Below are positions 15,570-23,354 of a stretch of 64,000 bases of DNA, in pieces. Source of the DNA: Bin87 sp034428455 (GTDB lineage Bacteria > Chloroflexota > Dehalococcoidia > Lucifugimonadales > UBA3495); NCBI GenBank assembly GCA_034428455.1, contig DAOUHZ010000152.1, positions 10,342 to 74,341 on the forward strand, written 5' to 3'. Each line of letters starts with the position of its first letter. Position 1 is the stretch's first letter. A model generated the notes under the pieces. The model was not told the DNA's origin and made no database searches. It saw nothing but the letters and a program-made list of their open reading frames with translations. Position numbers and translations under genes: made by a program.

Positions 15570-15953
15570 ATGCCCCGACCACGCGCACGTCGTCGCGAGC
15601 GGCGCTCCATTCCCCAGGGGCGCGCTTACATCTACTCCACGTTCAACAACACGCTGGTCAGCCTGACCGACCCCGACGGGAACGTCGTGGCTTCCACCAG
15701 CGCCGGCACCGCCGGGTTCCGCGGCTCCCGCAAGGGCACGGCCTTCGCCGCCCAGCGCGCCGCCGAGCAGGCCGCCCGTCGCGGCGTGGACATGGGCATG
15801 CGCAACATCGACGTTTACATCAAGGGGCCCGGTTCCGGCCGCGAACCGGCCATCCGCGCCTTGCAGGCCGCTGGCCTCAACGTCTCCAGCATCCGCGACG
15901 TGACCCCCATCCCTCACAACGGCGTCCGTCCTCCCAAGCGCCGCCGCGTGTAA
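15570..15953 (+). CDS. rpsK: 30S ribosomal protein S11
   Basis: S11 lies on the platform near the mRNA exit. The 127-residue product has GRAYIYSTFNNTLVSLTDPDGNVV, STSAGTAGFRGSRKGTAFAAQ, VDVYIKGPGSGREPAIRALQAAG-like helix (here NIDVYIKGPGSGREPAIRAL) and the C-terminal DVTPIPHNGVRPPKRRRV. The first 14 residues are arginine-rich. GAGGTAAGAA lies upstream of the ATG. Confidence 0.98.
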   Translation: MPRPRARRRERRSIPQGRAYIYSTFNNTLVSLTDPDGNVVASTSAGTAGFRGSRKGTAFAAQRAAEQAARRGVDMGMRNIDVYIKGPGSGREPAIRALQAAGLNVSSIRDVTPIPHNGVRPPKRRRV

Positions 15954-15979
15954 TCGGGCCGGACGCTTGCAAACCCGCT

Positions 15980-16002
15980 CGTCCTGAGCTTGTCGAAGGA
16001 CG
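15980..16002. repeat. Short palindromic repeat between rpsK and rpsD (family D)
   Basis: cgtcctgagcttgtcgaagg followed by acg forms a hairpin with CGTCCT/AGGACG arms. I recognise this word as a frequent dispersed intergenic sequence in many bacterial genomes; it is the only copy in this window. It interrupts the alpha block without a T-run, so it is not an obvious terminator. Confidence 0.6.
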
Positions 16003-16032
16003 GATTCCCACACCACCTACGGAAAGACCAAC

Positions 16033-16659
16033 ATGGGCAGATATACCGGACCATCCTGCCGCCTGTGCCGCCGCGCCGGCGAAAAGCTCTTCCTGAAAGG
16101 CGACCGCTGCTTTTCCCCGCGCTGCGCCATCGAGCGCCGCCACATCCCGCCCGGAGGCGGCGGCAACCGTCGCCGGCGCGTCTCCGACTACGGCGTTCAC
16201 CTGCGGGAGAAGCAGAAGGCCCGGCAGATGTACGGCATCATGGAAAGCCAGTTCCGAAAGTACATGACCGATGCGTTCAATACGCCCGGCATCTCCGGCA
16301 ACAACCTGCTCCGCACCTTGGAGCGGCGACTGGACAACGTGATCTATCTGCTGGGGTTCGCCGATTCCCGCAAGCAGGCCCGCCAGATGGTCCAGCACGG
16401 CCACTTCAACGTCAACGGCCGCAAGACCGACATCCCCTCATTCCTGGTCAAGCCGGGACAGACCATCGCCTGGACGGAAACCTCCCGCAAGCGCGAGTTC
16501 TTCGCCGACCGCACCGACGGCCTGCCCAAGCGCACCCTTCCCAGTTGGTTGACCCTCGACCTGACCCAGATGGAAGGTCAGGTGATCTCAATGCCGCCCG
16601 ACAACGAACTGCCCGAAACTATCAACTCCCGCCTGATCGTCGAGTTCTACTCAAGGTAA
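16033..16659 (+). CDS. rpsD: 30S ribosomal protein S4, zinc-binding form
   Basis: S4 initiates 30S body assembly and represses the alpha operon in several bacteria. The 208-residue product begins GRYTGPSCRLCRRAGEKLFLK, with the zinc cysteines C9, C12, C26 and C31 intact. It contains the S4 RNA-binding domain (LERRLDNVIYLLGFADSRKQARQMVQHGHFNVNG in the middle) and ends IVEFYSR. GGAAAG lies about ten bases before the ATG. rpoA starts eight bases after the stop. Confidence 0.98.
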   Translation: MGRYTGPSCRLCRRAGEKLFLKGDRCFSPRCAIERRHIPPGGGGNRRRRVSDYGVHLREKQKARQMYGIMESQFRKYMTDAFNTPGISGNNLLRTLERRLDNVIYLLGFADSRKQARQMVQHGHFNVNGRKTDIPSFLVKPGQTIAWTETSRKREFFADRTDGLPKRTLPSWLTLDLTQMEGQVISMPPDNELPETINSRLIVEFYSR

Positions 16660-16667
16660 CCTGCGGC

Positions 16668-17756
16668 ATGTTAGATCCTCAAATCCTCCCGCCATTGCGG
16701 GATCCCGAACCCGAAATACCCTCCCCGTCCATCCGGGTGATCGACAGCAACGATACCTACGCTTGCGTCGCCCTGGAACCGCTGGAACGGGGATATGCCA
16801 CCACCGTGGGCAACCCGCTGCGGCGCCTGCTGCTCAGCTCCATCCAGGGAACCGCCGTGACCTGGGTGAAGATTGAAGGCGTGCCCCACGAATATTCCGT
16901 CATACCCGGCGTCAAGGAAGAGGTCATGGACCTGCTCCTCAGCGTCAAGCGCATCCGCATCCACGCCCTGTCCAAGCGCACCGGCAAGATGCGCCTGGAC
17001 GTGACCGGCGAGGGCCGAGTCTGCGCCGGCGACATCGCCACCGCCAGCGACTATCAAATCGTGAACCCCGAACTCCACCTGGCCACCCTGGACAACCCCG
17101 ACGTGTCGTTGTCCATCGAGTTCAACGTGGAATCCGGCAAGGGCTACCAGCAGGTGGCCCAGGGCGACAGCATGGCCGGACTCCCGGTGGGAGTGCTTCC
17201 GGTGGATGCCATCTACAACCCCGTCCGCAAGGTGGACTACTCCGTGGAGCGGATGATGGTCGGCCAGCAGACCGACTGGGAGCGGCTGATCCTGCAGGTA
17301 TGGACCGACGGCGCGGTGAGCCCCCTGGCCGCCATCCAGGAAGCTTCCGAGAACCTCGTCCAGCACTTCTTCATGTTCAACCAGATCAGCCGTCCCGCCG
17401 ACGCGCCGCTGGACACGGGCAGCCTCAACATTGGCTCGGAAGTCTACCTGATGCCCATCGAACGCCTGGACCTGTCCTCGCGCACTCTCAACTGCCTGAA
17501 GCGCGCCAAGCTGGACCGCGTCGGGCAGGTGCTCGACCTCAGCTCGGACGACCTGCTGAACATCCGCAACTTCGGACAGAAGTCTCTGGAAGAGTTGCAG
17601 GGCAAGCTCGCCGAGTTGGGCGTCAGCTCGTCCCGGGTCAGCCAGGCAGCCAGCGAAGCCGGCCCCGACCTAGACGACGAAGAGCTGGACGACCTCGACA
17701 CCCCTCTGGTGTTCGACCCTGAAGACGACGACTACGATTACGACGACGGTGATTAG
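16668..17756 (+). CDS. rpoA: RNA polymerase alpha subunit
   Basis: The alpha subunit nucleates RNA polymerase assembly and its C-terminal domain binds UP elements and activators. From the ATG at 16668 the product has 362 residues: the N-terminal dimerisation domain (EPLERGYATTVGNPLRRLLLSSI, GVKEEVMDLLLSVK, NPVRKVDYSVE, EASENLVQHFFMF) and the C-terminal domain (LNCLKRAKLDRVGQVLDLS, LLNIRNFGQKSLEELQGKL). It ends with some 30 extra residues, mostly D, E and Y. The frame is open upstream to 15990 but that part is out-of-frame rpsD. rplQ starts two bases after the stop. Confidence 0.98.
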   Translation: MLDPQILPPLRDPEPEIPSPSIRVIDSNDTYACVALEPLERGYATTVGNPLRRLLLSSIQGTAVTWVKIEGVPHEYSVIPGVKEEVMDLLLSVKRIRIHALSKRTGKMRLDVTGEGRVCAGDIATASDYQIVNPELHLATLDNPDVSLSIEFNVESGKGYQQVAQGDSMAGLPVGVLPVDAIYNPVRKVDYSVERMMVGQQTDWERLILQVWTDGAVSPLAAIQEASENLVQHFFMFNQISRPADAPLDTGSLNIGSEVYLMPIERLDLSSRTLNCLKRAKLDRVGQVLDLSSDDLLNIRNFGQKSLEELQGKLAELGVSSSRVSQAASEAGPDLDDEELDDLDTPLVFDPEDDDYDYDDGD

Positions 17757-17758
17757 CC

Positions 17759-18112
17759 ATGCCATCCCATCGCGTTGCCGGCCGCAAACTCAGCCGGTAC
17801 AAGGACCAGCGCAAGGCTCTCCTGCGGGGCCTCACCGCGGATCTGATACGGCACGAACGTATCACCACCACCCTGGCCAAAGCCAAGGAAACCCGCGTGA
17901 TGGCCGAAAAGCTCATCACCCACGGCAAAAAGGGAACCCTCCACAACCGGCGGACTGCCTTGAGCAAGCTGCCCCAGAAGGATGTGGTCGCCAAGATTTT
18001 TGACGAACTCGGCCCCCGTTACGCCGAGCGACCCGGCGGCTACACCCGCATCATCAAGCTGGGACCCCGCCAGGGCGACGGCGCCTCGATGGCCGTTATC
18101 GAGCTCGTGTAA
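17759..18112 (+). CDS. rplQ: 50S ribosomal protein L17
   Basis: L17 lies near the tunnel exit of the large subunit. The 117-residue product has the characteristic HRVAGRKLSRYKDQRKALLRGLTADLIRHERITTTLAKAKE N-terminal half and the C-terminal GGYTRIIKLGPRQGDGASMAVIELV. It follows rpoA by two bases and closes the alpha block; truA starts 50 bases later. Confidence 0.98.
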   Translation: MPSHRVAGRKLSRYKDQRKALLRGLTADLIRHERITTTLAKAKETRVMAEKLITHGKKGTLHNRRTALSKLPQKDVVAKIFDELGPRYAERPGGYTRIIKLGPRQGDGASMAVIELV

Positions 18113-18162
18113 CGACAGCGCGACAACCCGGTTCGAGGAATTGCCATTGCCCCAATAACCCC

Positions 18163-18987
18163 ATGACATCCCAACGCACCGTCGAGGCAACGCAACGCCG
18201 CATCGCCCTGGTGGTGGCATACGAAGGCACCCAATACGCGGGCTTTCAGCTTCAGGCGGCCGTCCCGACGATCCAGGGCGAGTTGGAAAAAGCCTTCCGT
18301 CGTCTCACCGGCGAACACGCCAGGGTACGGGGAGCCAGCCGCACCGACTCCGGAGCGCACGCCATCTGCCAGGTGGTCGACCTCGCCACCGGCACCACCC
18401 ACGAAAACCAAGTAATCGTGGCGGCCATGAACCACTATCTGCCGGATGACATCCGCGTGATCATGGCCAGTGAGGTGCCCCAGGAGTTCCACGCCAGGCG
18501 CAGCGCCACCAGGCGAGACTACCGGTACAGCATCGTCAACCGCCCTGTGCCGTCCCCTCTGCTCCGGCGCACCCACCATGAGGAGCCGGCCCCCCTGAAC
18601 CTCGACGCGATGCAAATGGCCGCCCACAGCCTGTTGGGTATCCGGGATTTCCGGCAAATCGCCACGGCGCACCCCGCCGACCGGAGCGCAGTGCGACAGG
18701 TGTTCCAGTGGGACGTGAAACGCCAGAGCGACGACCAGGATGTCATAGCCATCGATTGCGCGGCCAACGGGTTCTTGAGGCATCAAATCAGGAGAGCCAA
18801 CGCGGTATTGGTGGAGATAGGAAAAGGAAAACTGCCGATCCACGCCATCGCTGACGCCCTGGCCGGGCGAACCCAACAACTGCACAACACTCCAACCCTT
18901 CCGGCGAAGGGACTGTGTCTGCGATCAGTACATTACCCCGAATTCAATCATCTGCTGAAGGTAGCCAGTTACCATGAAACGAACTAG
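18163..18987 (+). CDS. truA: tRNA pseudouridine synthase A
   Basis: TruA isomerises uridines 38-40 of the tRNA anticodon arm. The 274-residue product has the catalytic aspartate in GASRTDSGAHA, the N-terminal VAYEGTQYAGFQLQ, the central FHARRSATRRDYRYSI and the C-terminal FLRHQIRRANAVLVEIGKGKL. In TruA proteins this last motif is usually RHMVRNIVG-like, so the variant HQIRRAN is slightly divergent. The 3' end overlaps rplM by 14 bases. The order rplQ-truA-rplM-rpsI is common in bacteria. Confidence 0.95.
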   Translation: MTSQRTVEATQRRIALVVAYEGTQYAGFQLQAAVPTIQGELEKAFRRLTGEHARVRGASRTDSGAHAICQVVDLATGTTHENQVIVAAMNHYLPDDIRVIMASEVPQEFHARRSATRRDYRYSIVNRPVPSPLLRRTHHEEPAPLNLDAMQMAAHSLLGIRDFRQIATAHPADRSAVRQVFQWDVKRQSDDQDVIAIDCAANGFLRHQIRRANAVLVEIGKGKLPIHAIADALAGRTQQLHNTPTLPAKGLCLRSVHYPEFNHLLKVASYHETN

Positions 18988-19405
18988 CACTTACTTCGCC
19001 AAAGCCGGTGACGTGCCGGATAGCTGGCGTGTCATCGACGCCACGGGCATCAGCCTGGGCCGTCTGGCCCGCCAAGTGGCCGTGGCGCTCCAGGGCAAGG
19101 ACCAGCCCACCTACACCCCTCACGTCATCACCGGGTGCCACGTGGTGGTCATCAACGCCGACAAGGTGCGCGTCACCGGACGCAAGCTGATGCAGAAGAT
19201 GTACTACCGGCACAGCGGCTACGTGGGCAACCTCAAGTCCTTCCTCATGCGGGACATGATGGAGGAACGCCCGGAGCGCGTGGTTCGCCTGGCCGTCAAG
19301 GGCATGCTGCCCTCCAACAAGCAGGGCCGCCAGATGCTGCGCCGTCTGCGCGTCTACGCCGGCGACCAGCATCCCCACGAAGCCCAGGTCGGCAGCGCCC
19401 AGTAG
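18974..19405 (+). CDS. rplM: 50S ribosomal protein L13
   Basis: L13 is an early assembly protein of the large subunit. The 143-residue product contains WRVIDATGISLGRLARQVAVALQGKDQPTYTPH, GCHVVVINADKVRVTGRKLMQKMYYRHSGYVGNLK, the AVKGMLPSNKQGRQMLRRLRVYAGDQHPHEAQ signature and a normal end. AAGGTAGC lies seven bases before the ATG, inside truA. A 199-base spacer with a repeat (B1) separates it from rpsI. Confidence 0.98.
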   Translation: MKRTSTYFAKAGDVPDSWRVIDATGISLGRLARQVAVALQGKDQPTYTPHVITGCHVVVINADKVRVTGRKLMQKMYYRHSGYVGNLKSFLMRDMMEERPERVVRLAVKGMLPSNKQGRQMLRRLRVYAGDQHPHEAQVGSAQ

Positions 19406-19453
19406 CATCGCAATCGCTTTCCGACTAGCGCGCGTACTCACTTACCACCCAAC

Positions 19454-19546
19454 TGTCATTGCGAGCGCAGCGCGGCAATCTCGTCGAGACAACGGACGTA
19501 TTTCCAGCAACGAGATCGCCAAGTCGCTGCGCTCCTCGCGATGACA
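19454..19546. repeat. Dispersed inverted-repeat element, family B, copy 1
   Basis: A 93-base element framed by tgtcattgcgagcgcagcg and its near-complement cgctgcgctcctcgcgatga plus ca. The inside carries CAATCTCGT and ACGAGATCGCC, a second inverted pair. The downstream flank GCGTACCC recurs beside copies B2 and B3, so the true element may be longer. It lies between rplM and rpsI. I recognise the GTCATTGCGAG word as widespread among bacterial intergenic repeats. Confidence 0.85.
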
Positions 19547-19604
19547 AACTGCGTACCCGTGAGCTTTCAGACTATCGCCAACGAAAGGCAGGTGACCAAC
19601 CAAT

Positions 19605-20018
19605 ATGGTGACGCAAGCAGAACCGCAACCGCAGTACTTCTATGGGACCGGCCGGCGCAAGAGCGCCATCGCCAAGGTGCGCATCTACCCTGACGACGGC
19701 ACCGCCATCATCGTCAACGACAAGCCCATGGAGGAGTACTTCAACTGGCTGCCGTGGCAGTCCACCGTGCGGGAACCCTTCGCGACATCGGGAACCGTTG
19801 GCCGCTTTCGCGTCATGGCCAAGGTCACCGGCGGCGGCGTCAACGCCCAGGCCGAGGCCATCCGGCACGGCATCGCCCGCGCCCTGGTTGTCTTCGACCC
19901 CAACCTGAAGCCCAGCCTGCGCCGCGCCGGCTTCATCACCCGCGACGCCCGGGTCAAGGAAAGCAAGAAGTACGGCCTCAAGCGCGCCCGCCGCGCCCCG
20001 CAGTACACCAAGCGGTGA
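19605..20018 (+). CDS. rpsI: 30S ribosomal protein S9
   Basis: S9 of the small-subunit head; its C-terminal tail touches P-site tRNA. The 137-residue product has YFYGTGRRKSAIAKVRIYPDDG, FRVMAKVTGGGVNAQAEAIRHGIARAL and the tail RDARVKESKKYGLKRARRAPQYTKR, ending in the conserved KR. AAAGGCAGGTGACC lies upstream of the ATG. It is the last recognisable ribosomal gene here. Confidence 0.98.
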   Translation: MVTQAEPQPQYFYGTGRRKSAIAKVRIYPDDGTAIIVNDKPMEEYFNWLPWQSTVREPFATSGTVGRFRVMAKVTGGGVNAQAEAIRHGIARALVVFDPNLKPSLRRAGFITRDARVKESKKYGLKRARRAPQYTKR

Positions 20019-20053
20019 TCGCCTGAGAATATCAGACTGCCGGGAATACGCCG

Positions 20054-20299
20054 ATGTCCTCAGTTACATTTGTCATCGCCATCGTGGCTGCTGCTGTCGT
20101 CGGCCCGGCTCTTCTTGTACTGCTGGTCGAAGGCAGCTACCACTTGGGCAAGCGGGTCAGCAGGGCAGAGATCCAGGATGCCAAGTTCGACGCACTGATC
20201 GCCACCGTCAACGAACTGCGGAGAGAACTCCGTGAGACCAAGAGACTGGTTAGACAGGCAAGTCGTCCTCACGATAGGGTGCGAGTACGGTCCGACTAG
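20054..20299 (+). CDS. Small membrane-anchored coiled-coil protein
   Basis: An 81-residue protein of unknown function. Residues 5-26 form one hydrophobic membrane helix (FVIAIVAAAVVGPALLVLLV); residues 37-68 form an amphipathic helix with heptad spacing (FDALIATVNELRRELRETKRL). Topology and size resemble the 79- and 92-residue proteins at 55755 and 56065, though sequence identity is low. It follows rpsI by 35 bases and could be the last gene of that transcript. Its TAG overlaps the stop of the convergent ccdA-like gene in a shared CTAG. Confidence 0.6.
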   Translation: MSSVTFVIAIVAAAVVGPALLVLLVEGSYHLGKRVSRAEIQDAKFDALIATVNELRRELRETKRLVRQASRPHDRVRVRSD

Positions 20300-21219
20300 A
20301 ACAGGTCTCGCCCGATGGTCAGCCAGTAGAACATGATGTACACGCCGGCCACCACCATCAGCCAAGCCCCCACGATGCCCACGTAGGGCAAGATCGCTCG
20401 CATCCACCGCACCATTACCGAGCGAGCCAGTGCCATCCCCAGCGTCAGCGCCATGATGACGCTGCCCATACCCGCCGCGTAGAGTACGAACTGCCCCAGA
20501 GTGTCCAGCCACCCCGAGGACAGGCCGGCGCCCACGCCCAGCACCGCCAGGAAGAGCGGCAGCGTGCAGCTCAGCGACGCCAGCCCGTAACTTACGCCAA
20601 ACAGCAGGTATCCGGACAGGTTCATCTGGTTGGGGTCTCCGACGCGCGCCGCCGCCCGCTGGGCCAGGCTGGTGTAGATCTTCCCGCCGCCGGCCATGAA
20701 CGCCCCGGCGCCGATGAGCAGCACACCGATGGCCAGTCCCACGTAGGGCAGCGCGGCGACCACGATGGCCTGCGAACCGAACCCCAGGATCAGCCCCACC
20801 AGACCAAACAGGAGCACAAACCCCGCCGAAACCGTAAGGCCCACCATGATCGCACGCAAGACCAGTACCAATGGGCGGCGGCTTTCCTGTTCTCCACTGC
20901 CGCCGCTGACGTACAGGCCCAGGTAGGCGGGCAGCATGGCGAACCCGCACGGGTTCACGGCTGAGGCAGCCCCCACCGCGTAGGCAAACCCGAGCTTGAT
21001 GCCCACGTTGCTCAAGCCGGTGCCCGACGATCCGGACAGCAACTCGACGAAGCTGTTCACGCCGTCTATCCCCTCCGTGCTCCGTAACAGCAGGGCGCCG
21101 ACCACGGCTATGGCATAGGCAACGGCGGCGATGAGTCCCGCCAGCACGACGCTGCGACTGACGGGAAGACGGTCGAGGAGGGAGGAGGTAGCGGTTGGCG
21201 AATCGGTTGGGGTAGTCAT
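20296..21219 (-). CDS. ccdA: CcdA/DsbD-type thiol-disulfide transporter-like membrane protein
   Basis: Likely carries reducing equivalents across the membrane for cytochrome c maturation or other extracytoplasmic thiols. The 307-residue product has one N-terminal span plus about six further hydrophobic segments and the two family cysteines, C91 in AVNPCGFAMLPAYLGLY and C218 in SLSCTLPLFLAVLG. The start at 21219 (MTTPTDS) was chosen because the longer frame to 21399 is low-complexity. No thioredoxin-like or cytochrome partner is adjacent, so the substrate is unknown. The gene symbol is by family only. Confidence 0.85.
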   Translation of the reverse strand: MTTPTDSPTATSSLLDRLPVSRSVVLAGLIAAVAYAIAVVGALLLRSTEGIDGVNSFVELLSGSSGTGLSNVGIKLGFAYAVGAASAVNPCGFAMLPAYLGLYVSGGSGEQESRRPLVLVLRAIMVGLTVSAGFVLLFGLVGLILGFGSQAIVVAALPYVGLAIGVLLIGAGAFMAGGGKIYTSLAQRAAARVGDPNQMNLSGYLLFGVSYGLASLSCTLPLFLAVLGVGAGLSSGWLDTLGQFVLYAAGMGSVIMALTLGMALARSVMVRWMRAILPYVGIVGAWLMVVAGVYIMFYWLTIGRDLF

Positions 21220-21260
21220 GATTATCACCAATGCGCGATATTGCCGGTGTTTTAAGTGTC

Positions 21261-21599
21261 TTATGAGGTACCAAGGATGCGGTTGAGCGTAAGCACGAGA
21301 TGGGGAAACCTGACGGTCACCAACCTCATGACCAGTTCCAAATTGACACGATGGTGGCGGTGCACTAACCGATTGCGCATTCCAGCAAGTCTGTGCCACG
21401 GTATTTCCGGATACATTTCATGCTCACCGCGGTTTCTGACGCGGGTGGCTGTCTCTCCGGCTATGACCAGCAAGTAGCATAGTGCCGCCTGCTTTTCCCG
21501 ATTCTGCTGAAATTCGCGCAGGTCATACCCTCCGATTGCGGTGATGGCGTCCTGAGCGGCGGCCTGCATATAGGCCAAGTCTTCATGCAGGCTCGGCAT
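21261..21599 (-). CDS. HepT-like HEPN (DUF86) protein with altered RX4HXY motif
   Basis: A 112-residue all-helical HEPN protein of the HepT/DUF86 family, whose known members are RNases or toxins paired with an MNT nucleotidyltransferase. The family motif RX4HXY falls at residues 75-82: R75-NRLV-H80-R81-H82, so the arginine and histidine are kept but the tyrosine, the known AMPylation target in a studied HepT, is a histidine. The surrounding IPWHRLAGMRNRLVH and VNLELVM fit the family well. It overlaps the upstream MNT-like gene by 17 bases, implying a two-gene unit. Confidence 0.8.
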   Translation of the reverse strand: MPSLHEDLAYMQAAAQDAITAIGGYDLREFQQNREKQAALCYLLVIAGETATRVRNRGEHEMYPEIPWHRLAGMRNRLVHRHHRVNLELVMRLVTVRFPHLVLTLNRILGTS

Positions 21600-21894
21600 A
21601 GTAAAACTCGGCGGTTTCTCTGGCCAAAGCCATTTCTCGTTGATTCATGCCGTCATCGGTATAGAGGCTGGTTCCCGGCCCGGTAGTTTTCCTGAGTTCC
21701 TCTTCCATGTCCAAGAAGCTAAAGAAATCAGGGACCTTCCCCGACCGGAATGTCACAATTGCCGTGGGAAGATTTCCCGTCTCCAACTGTTCGGGCAGCG
21801 GCTCGTCAAAAGCTTCATCCACCAGCCAAAACCTGATGATGTGGTTTTCGCGGCAAAAGTTGGTGATTTTCTGCCGCTGGGTCTCGGTAATCAT
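21583..21894 (-). CDS. MntA-like nucleotidyltransferase homologue lacking catalytic residues
   Basis: A 103-residue protein whose frame matches the MntA antitoxin fold: an N-terminal helix ending KITNFCRENHIIRFWL, and the family-like VPDFFSFLDMEEEL (54-67) and ETAEFYYA (93-100). Where active members have GS-x10-DxD, residues 23-49 read WLVDEAFDEPLP then TGNLPTAIVTF, with no GS and no DxD; the third acidic position (KVDL in relatives) reads TSLYT. The start at 21894 has GGGAGGT seven bases upstream and was preferred over 21912. It pairs with the HepT-like gene. The degeneration is seen; the family assignment is by pattern. Confidence 0.65.
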   Translation of the reverse strand: MITETQRQKITNFCRENHIIRFWLVDEAFDEPLPEQLETGNLPTAIVTFRSGKVPDFFSFLDMEEELRKTTGPGTSLYTDDGMNQREMALARETAEFYYAEPA

Positions 21895-21912
21895 GGCGGG
21901 ACCTCCCGTCAA

Positions 21913-22281
21913 TCAGAAAGTGGAGCGTTGGAATTGGGGCGCCTCAGGATTATTGCGTACCACAACAGTGTTGGCTACCCGGTCGGACAGTGAACGGTGC
22001 TCGTCGTCGTCCATCAGCAGCAGAATCACGTCGGCGAAGAACCCGATTACGAAGCTATGCGCTACCGCTTTGACAACCTCGCGGATGAACGTGTTGCCCC
22101 ACCCGGACCGGTCACCGTCGCGTTTCACCGCCCGGATGCCCAGAAGCTGTTTGCCCGGCGTTTGTCCGCGTCCCAGCACGATCAGCCACCAGATGATGTA
22201 ACCGATAATCAGGGTCAGGAAAAAGAGAATAACGTCAAGTATACTGGCGAACATTCGCCGTACCGGCGTGGCGTATTCCAT
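21913..22281 (-). CDS. RDD family membrane protein
   Basis: A 122-residue protein with two to three membrane helices and the RDD-family pattern: RRMFASILDVILFFLTLIIGYIIWW, then GRGQTPGKQLLGIRAVKRDGD and a last helix ending LLLMDDDEHRSLSDRVANTVVV. The conserved R, D and D positions (RR near the start, ILD, SDR) are present. Function of the family is largely unknown; some members are linked to Na+/H+ tolerance. The gene ends just before the MntA-like start, so it could be co-transcribed with the pair. Confidence 0.8.
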   Translation of the reverse strand: MEYATPVRRMFASILDVILFFLTLIIGYIIWWLIVLGRGQTPGKQLLGIRAVKRDGDRSGWGNTFIREVVKAVAHSFVIGFFADVILLLMDDDEHRSLSDRVANTVVVRNNPEAPQFQRSTF

Positions 22282-22377
22282 CGCGCAACCTCATTGGTAG
22301 ATACGTCGTGTTGTGGCTCTCGGTTCAACGTCTTTGCATGATTGCACAGAACGTACTCCGGTGAACCGGGTGGTTGA

Positions 22378-23343
22378 TCATTCCCTCCGGCTAGTCAATA
22401 GCCGCCGTGCCTCTCGGCAAATGCCGTTAATGACTTCCGCCGCCGGCCGAACGGCGTTCACCGCGCCTGCGCCCTGCCCCATGTACACGGAAGAGACCTC
22501 CGGGTCATGCCGCGCCCGGGCGGCGGCCACGTCGGATGCCAGCTCCTCCCGATGCTCCATCACGGCTTCATCCCGACCGTCCCACTCCCGGACCAGTCGG
22601 TTCCGATAAACCCGCCCAGCGATGCCAGTAGGCCAGGGCGTGTCTCCCAGCAGGTCGTACAATCGCGTGAACGCGGTATCCTGGCCGTCGGACAACACGA
22701 TCCGTTCCTTGAAGGCATCGGGTACCTCCACCGCCTCGGGTGTCGCCAGCAGGGCAGTGCCCAGCGACGCGCCCTCGGCGCCGGCAGCCAACACCGCCGC
22801 CAGGGCCCGGCCGGTGGTGATGCCTCCCGCGGCCAGCACGGGAAGCTGTGGGTACTCTTCCACCACGGCGACCAGCAGCGGCAGCAGGTTCATGCCGCCG
22901 GTGTGACCTCCGGCCTCGTTGCCCTGGACCAGCAGCACGTCCGCCCCGGCGTCGGCCGCCAGCCGGGCCAACTCCAGCGACTGCACCTGGCAGATGGTGA
23001 CCGCTCCGGCGTCCCTGGCGCGAGCCAACCAGGGCTGCGGGTCCGTGAATGAGAAAATCACCACCGGGACGCCCTCACCCAGCGTGATCTCGAAGCCATC
23101 GGGGTCGGGCTCTATGAGCTGGGTGATAAATCCCACTCCGAACGGCCTGTCCGTGGTGCCGCGGACATACGCGATCTGCTCCCGCAGCCAGTCAGGGCCC
23201 AAGCCATTGCTGGCGCCAAAGGTACCCAGGCCGCCAGCCTGCGACACCGCCACCGCCAGCGTGCCCCCGCTGTGGTTGCTCATCGGCGCATTCATCACCG
23301 GAAGCGACAGCCCCAGCAGGTCGGTGAAGCGGGTGCGCAGCAT
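22378..23343 (-). CDS. Nitronate monooxygenase-like FMN oxidoreductase
   Basis: A TIM-barrel flavoprotein of the nitronate monooxygenase/2-nitropropane dioxygenase family, which oxidises alkyl nitronates. The 321-residue product begins RFTDLLGLSLPVMNAPMSN and carries GNEAGGHTGG, whose histidine is the catalytic base in the family, and LPVLAAGGITTGRALAAVLAAGAEGASLGTALL, the FMN phosphate-binding region. The substrate here is unknown; enoyl-ACP-reductase-like members look similar. It lies 11 bases downstream of the phosphohexomutase gene, probably the same transcript. Confidence 0.85.
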   Translation of the reverse strand: MLRTRFTDLLGLSLPVMNAPMSNHSGGTLAVAVSQAGGLGTFGASNGLGPDWLREQIAYVRGTTDRPFGVGFITQLIEPDPDGFEITLGEGVPVVIFSFTDPQPWLARARDAGAVTICQVQSLELARLAADAGADVLLVQGNEAGGHTGGMNLLPLLVAVVEEYPQLPVLAAGGITTGRALAAVLAAGAEGASLGTALLATPEAVEVPDAFKERIVLSDGQDTAFTRLYDLLGDTPWPTGIAGRVYRNRLVREWDGRDEAVMEHREELASDVAAARARHDPEVSSVYMGQGAGAVNAVRPAAEVINGICREARRLLTSRRE

Positions 23344-23354
23344 GGTCGATCCGT

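Noticed and set aside
15990..16667. Apparent 588-codon fusion of a basic protein with RpoA
   Set aside because: The part before 16668 reads rpsD out of frame; rpsD itself (16033-16659) has perfect S4 motifs.
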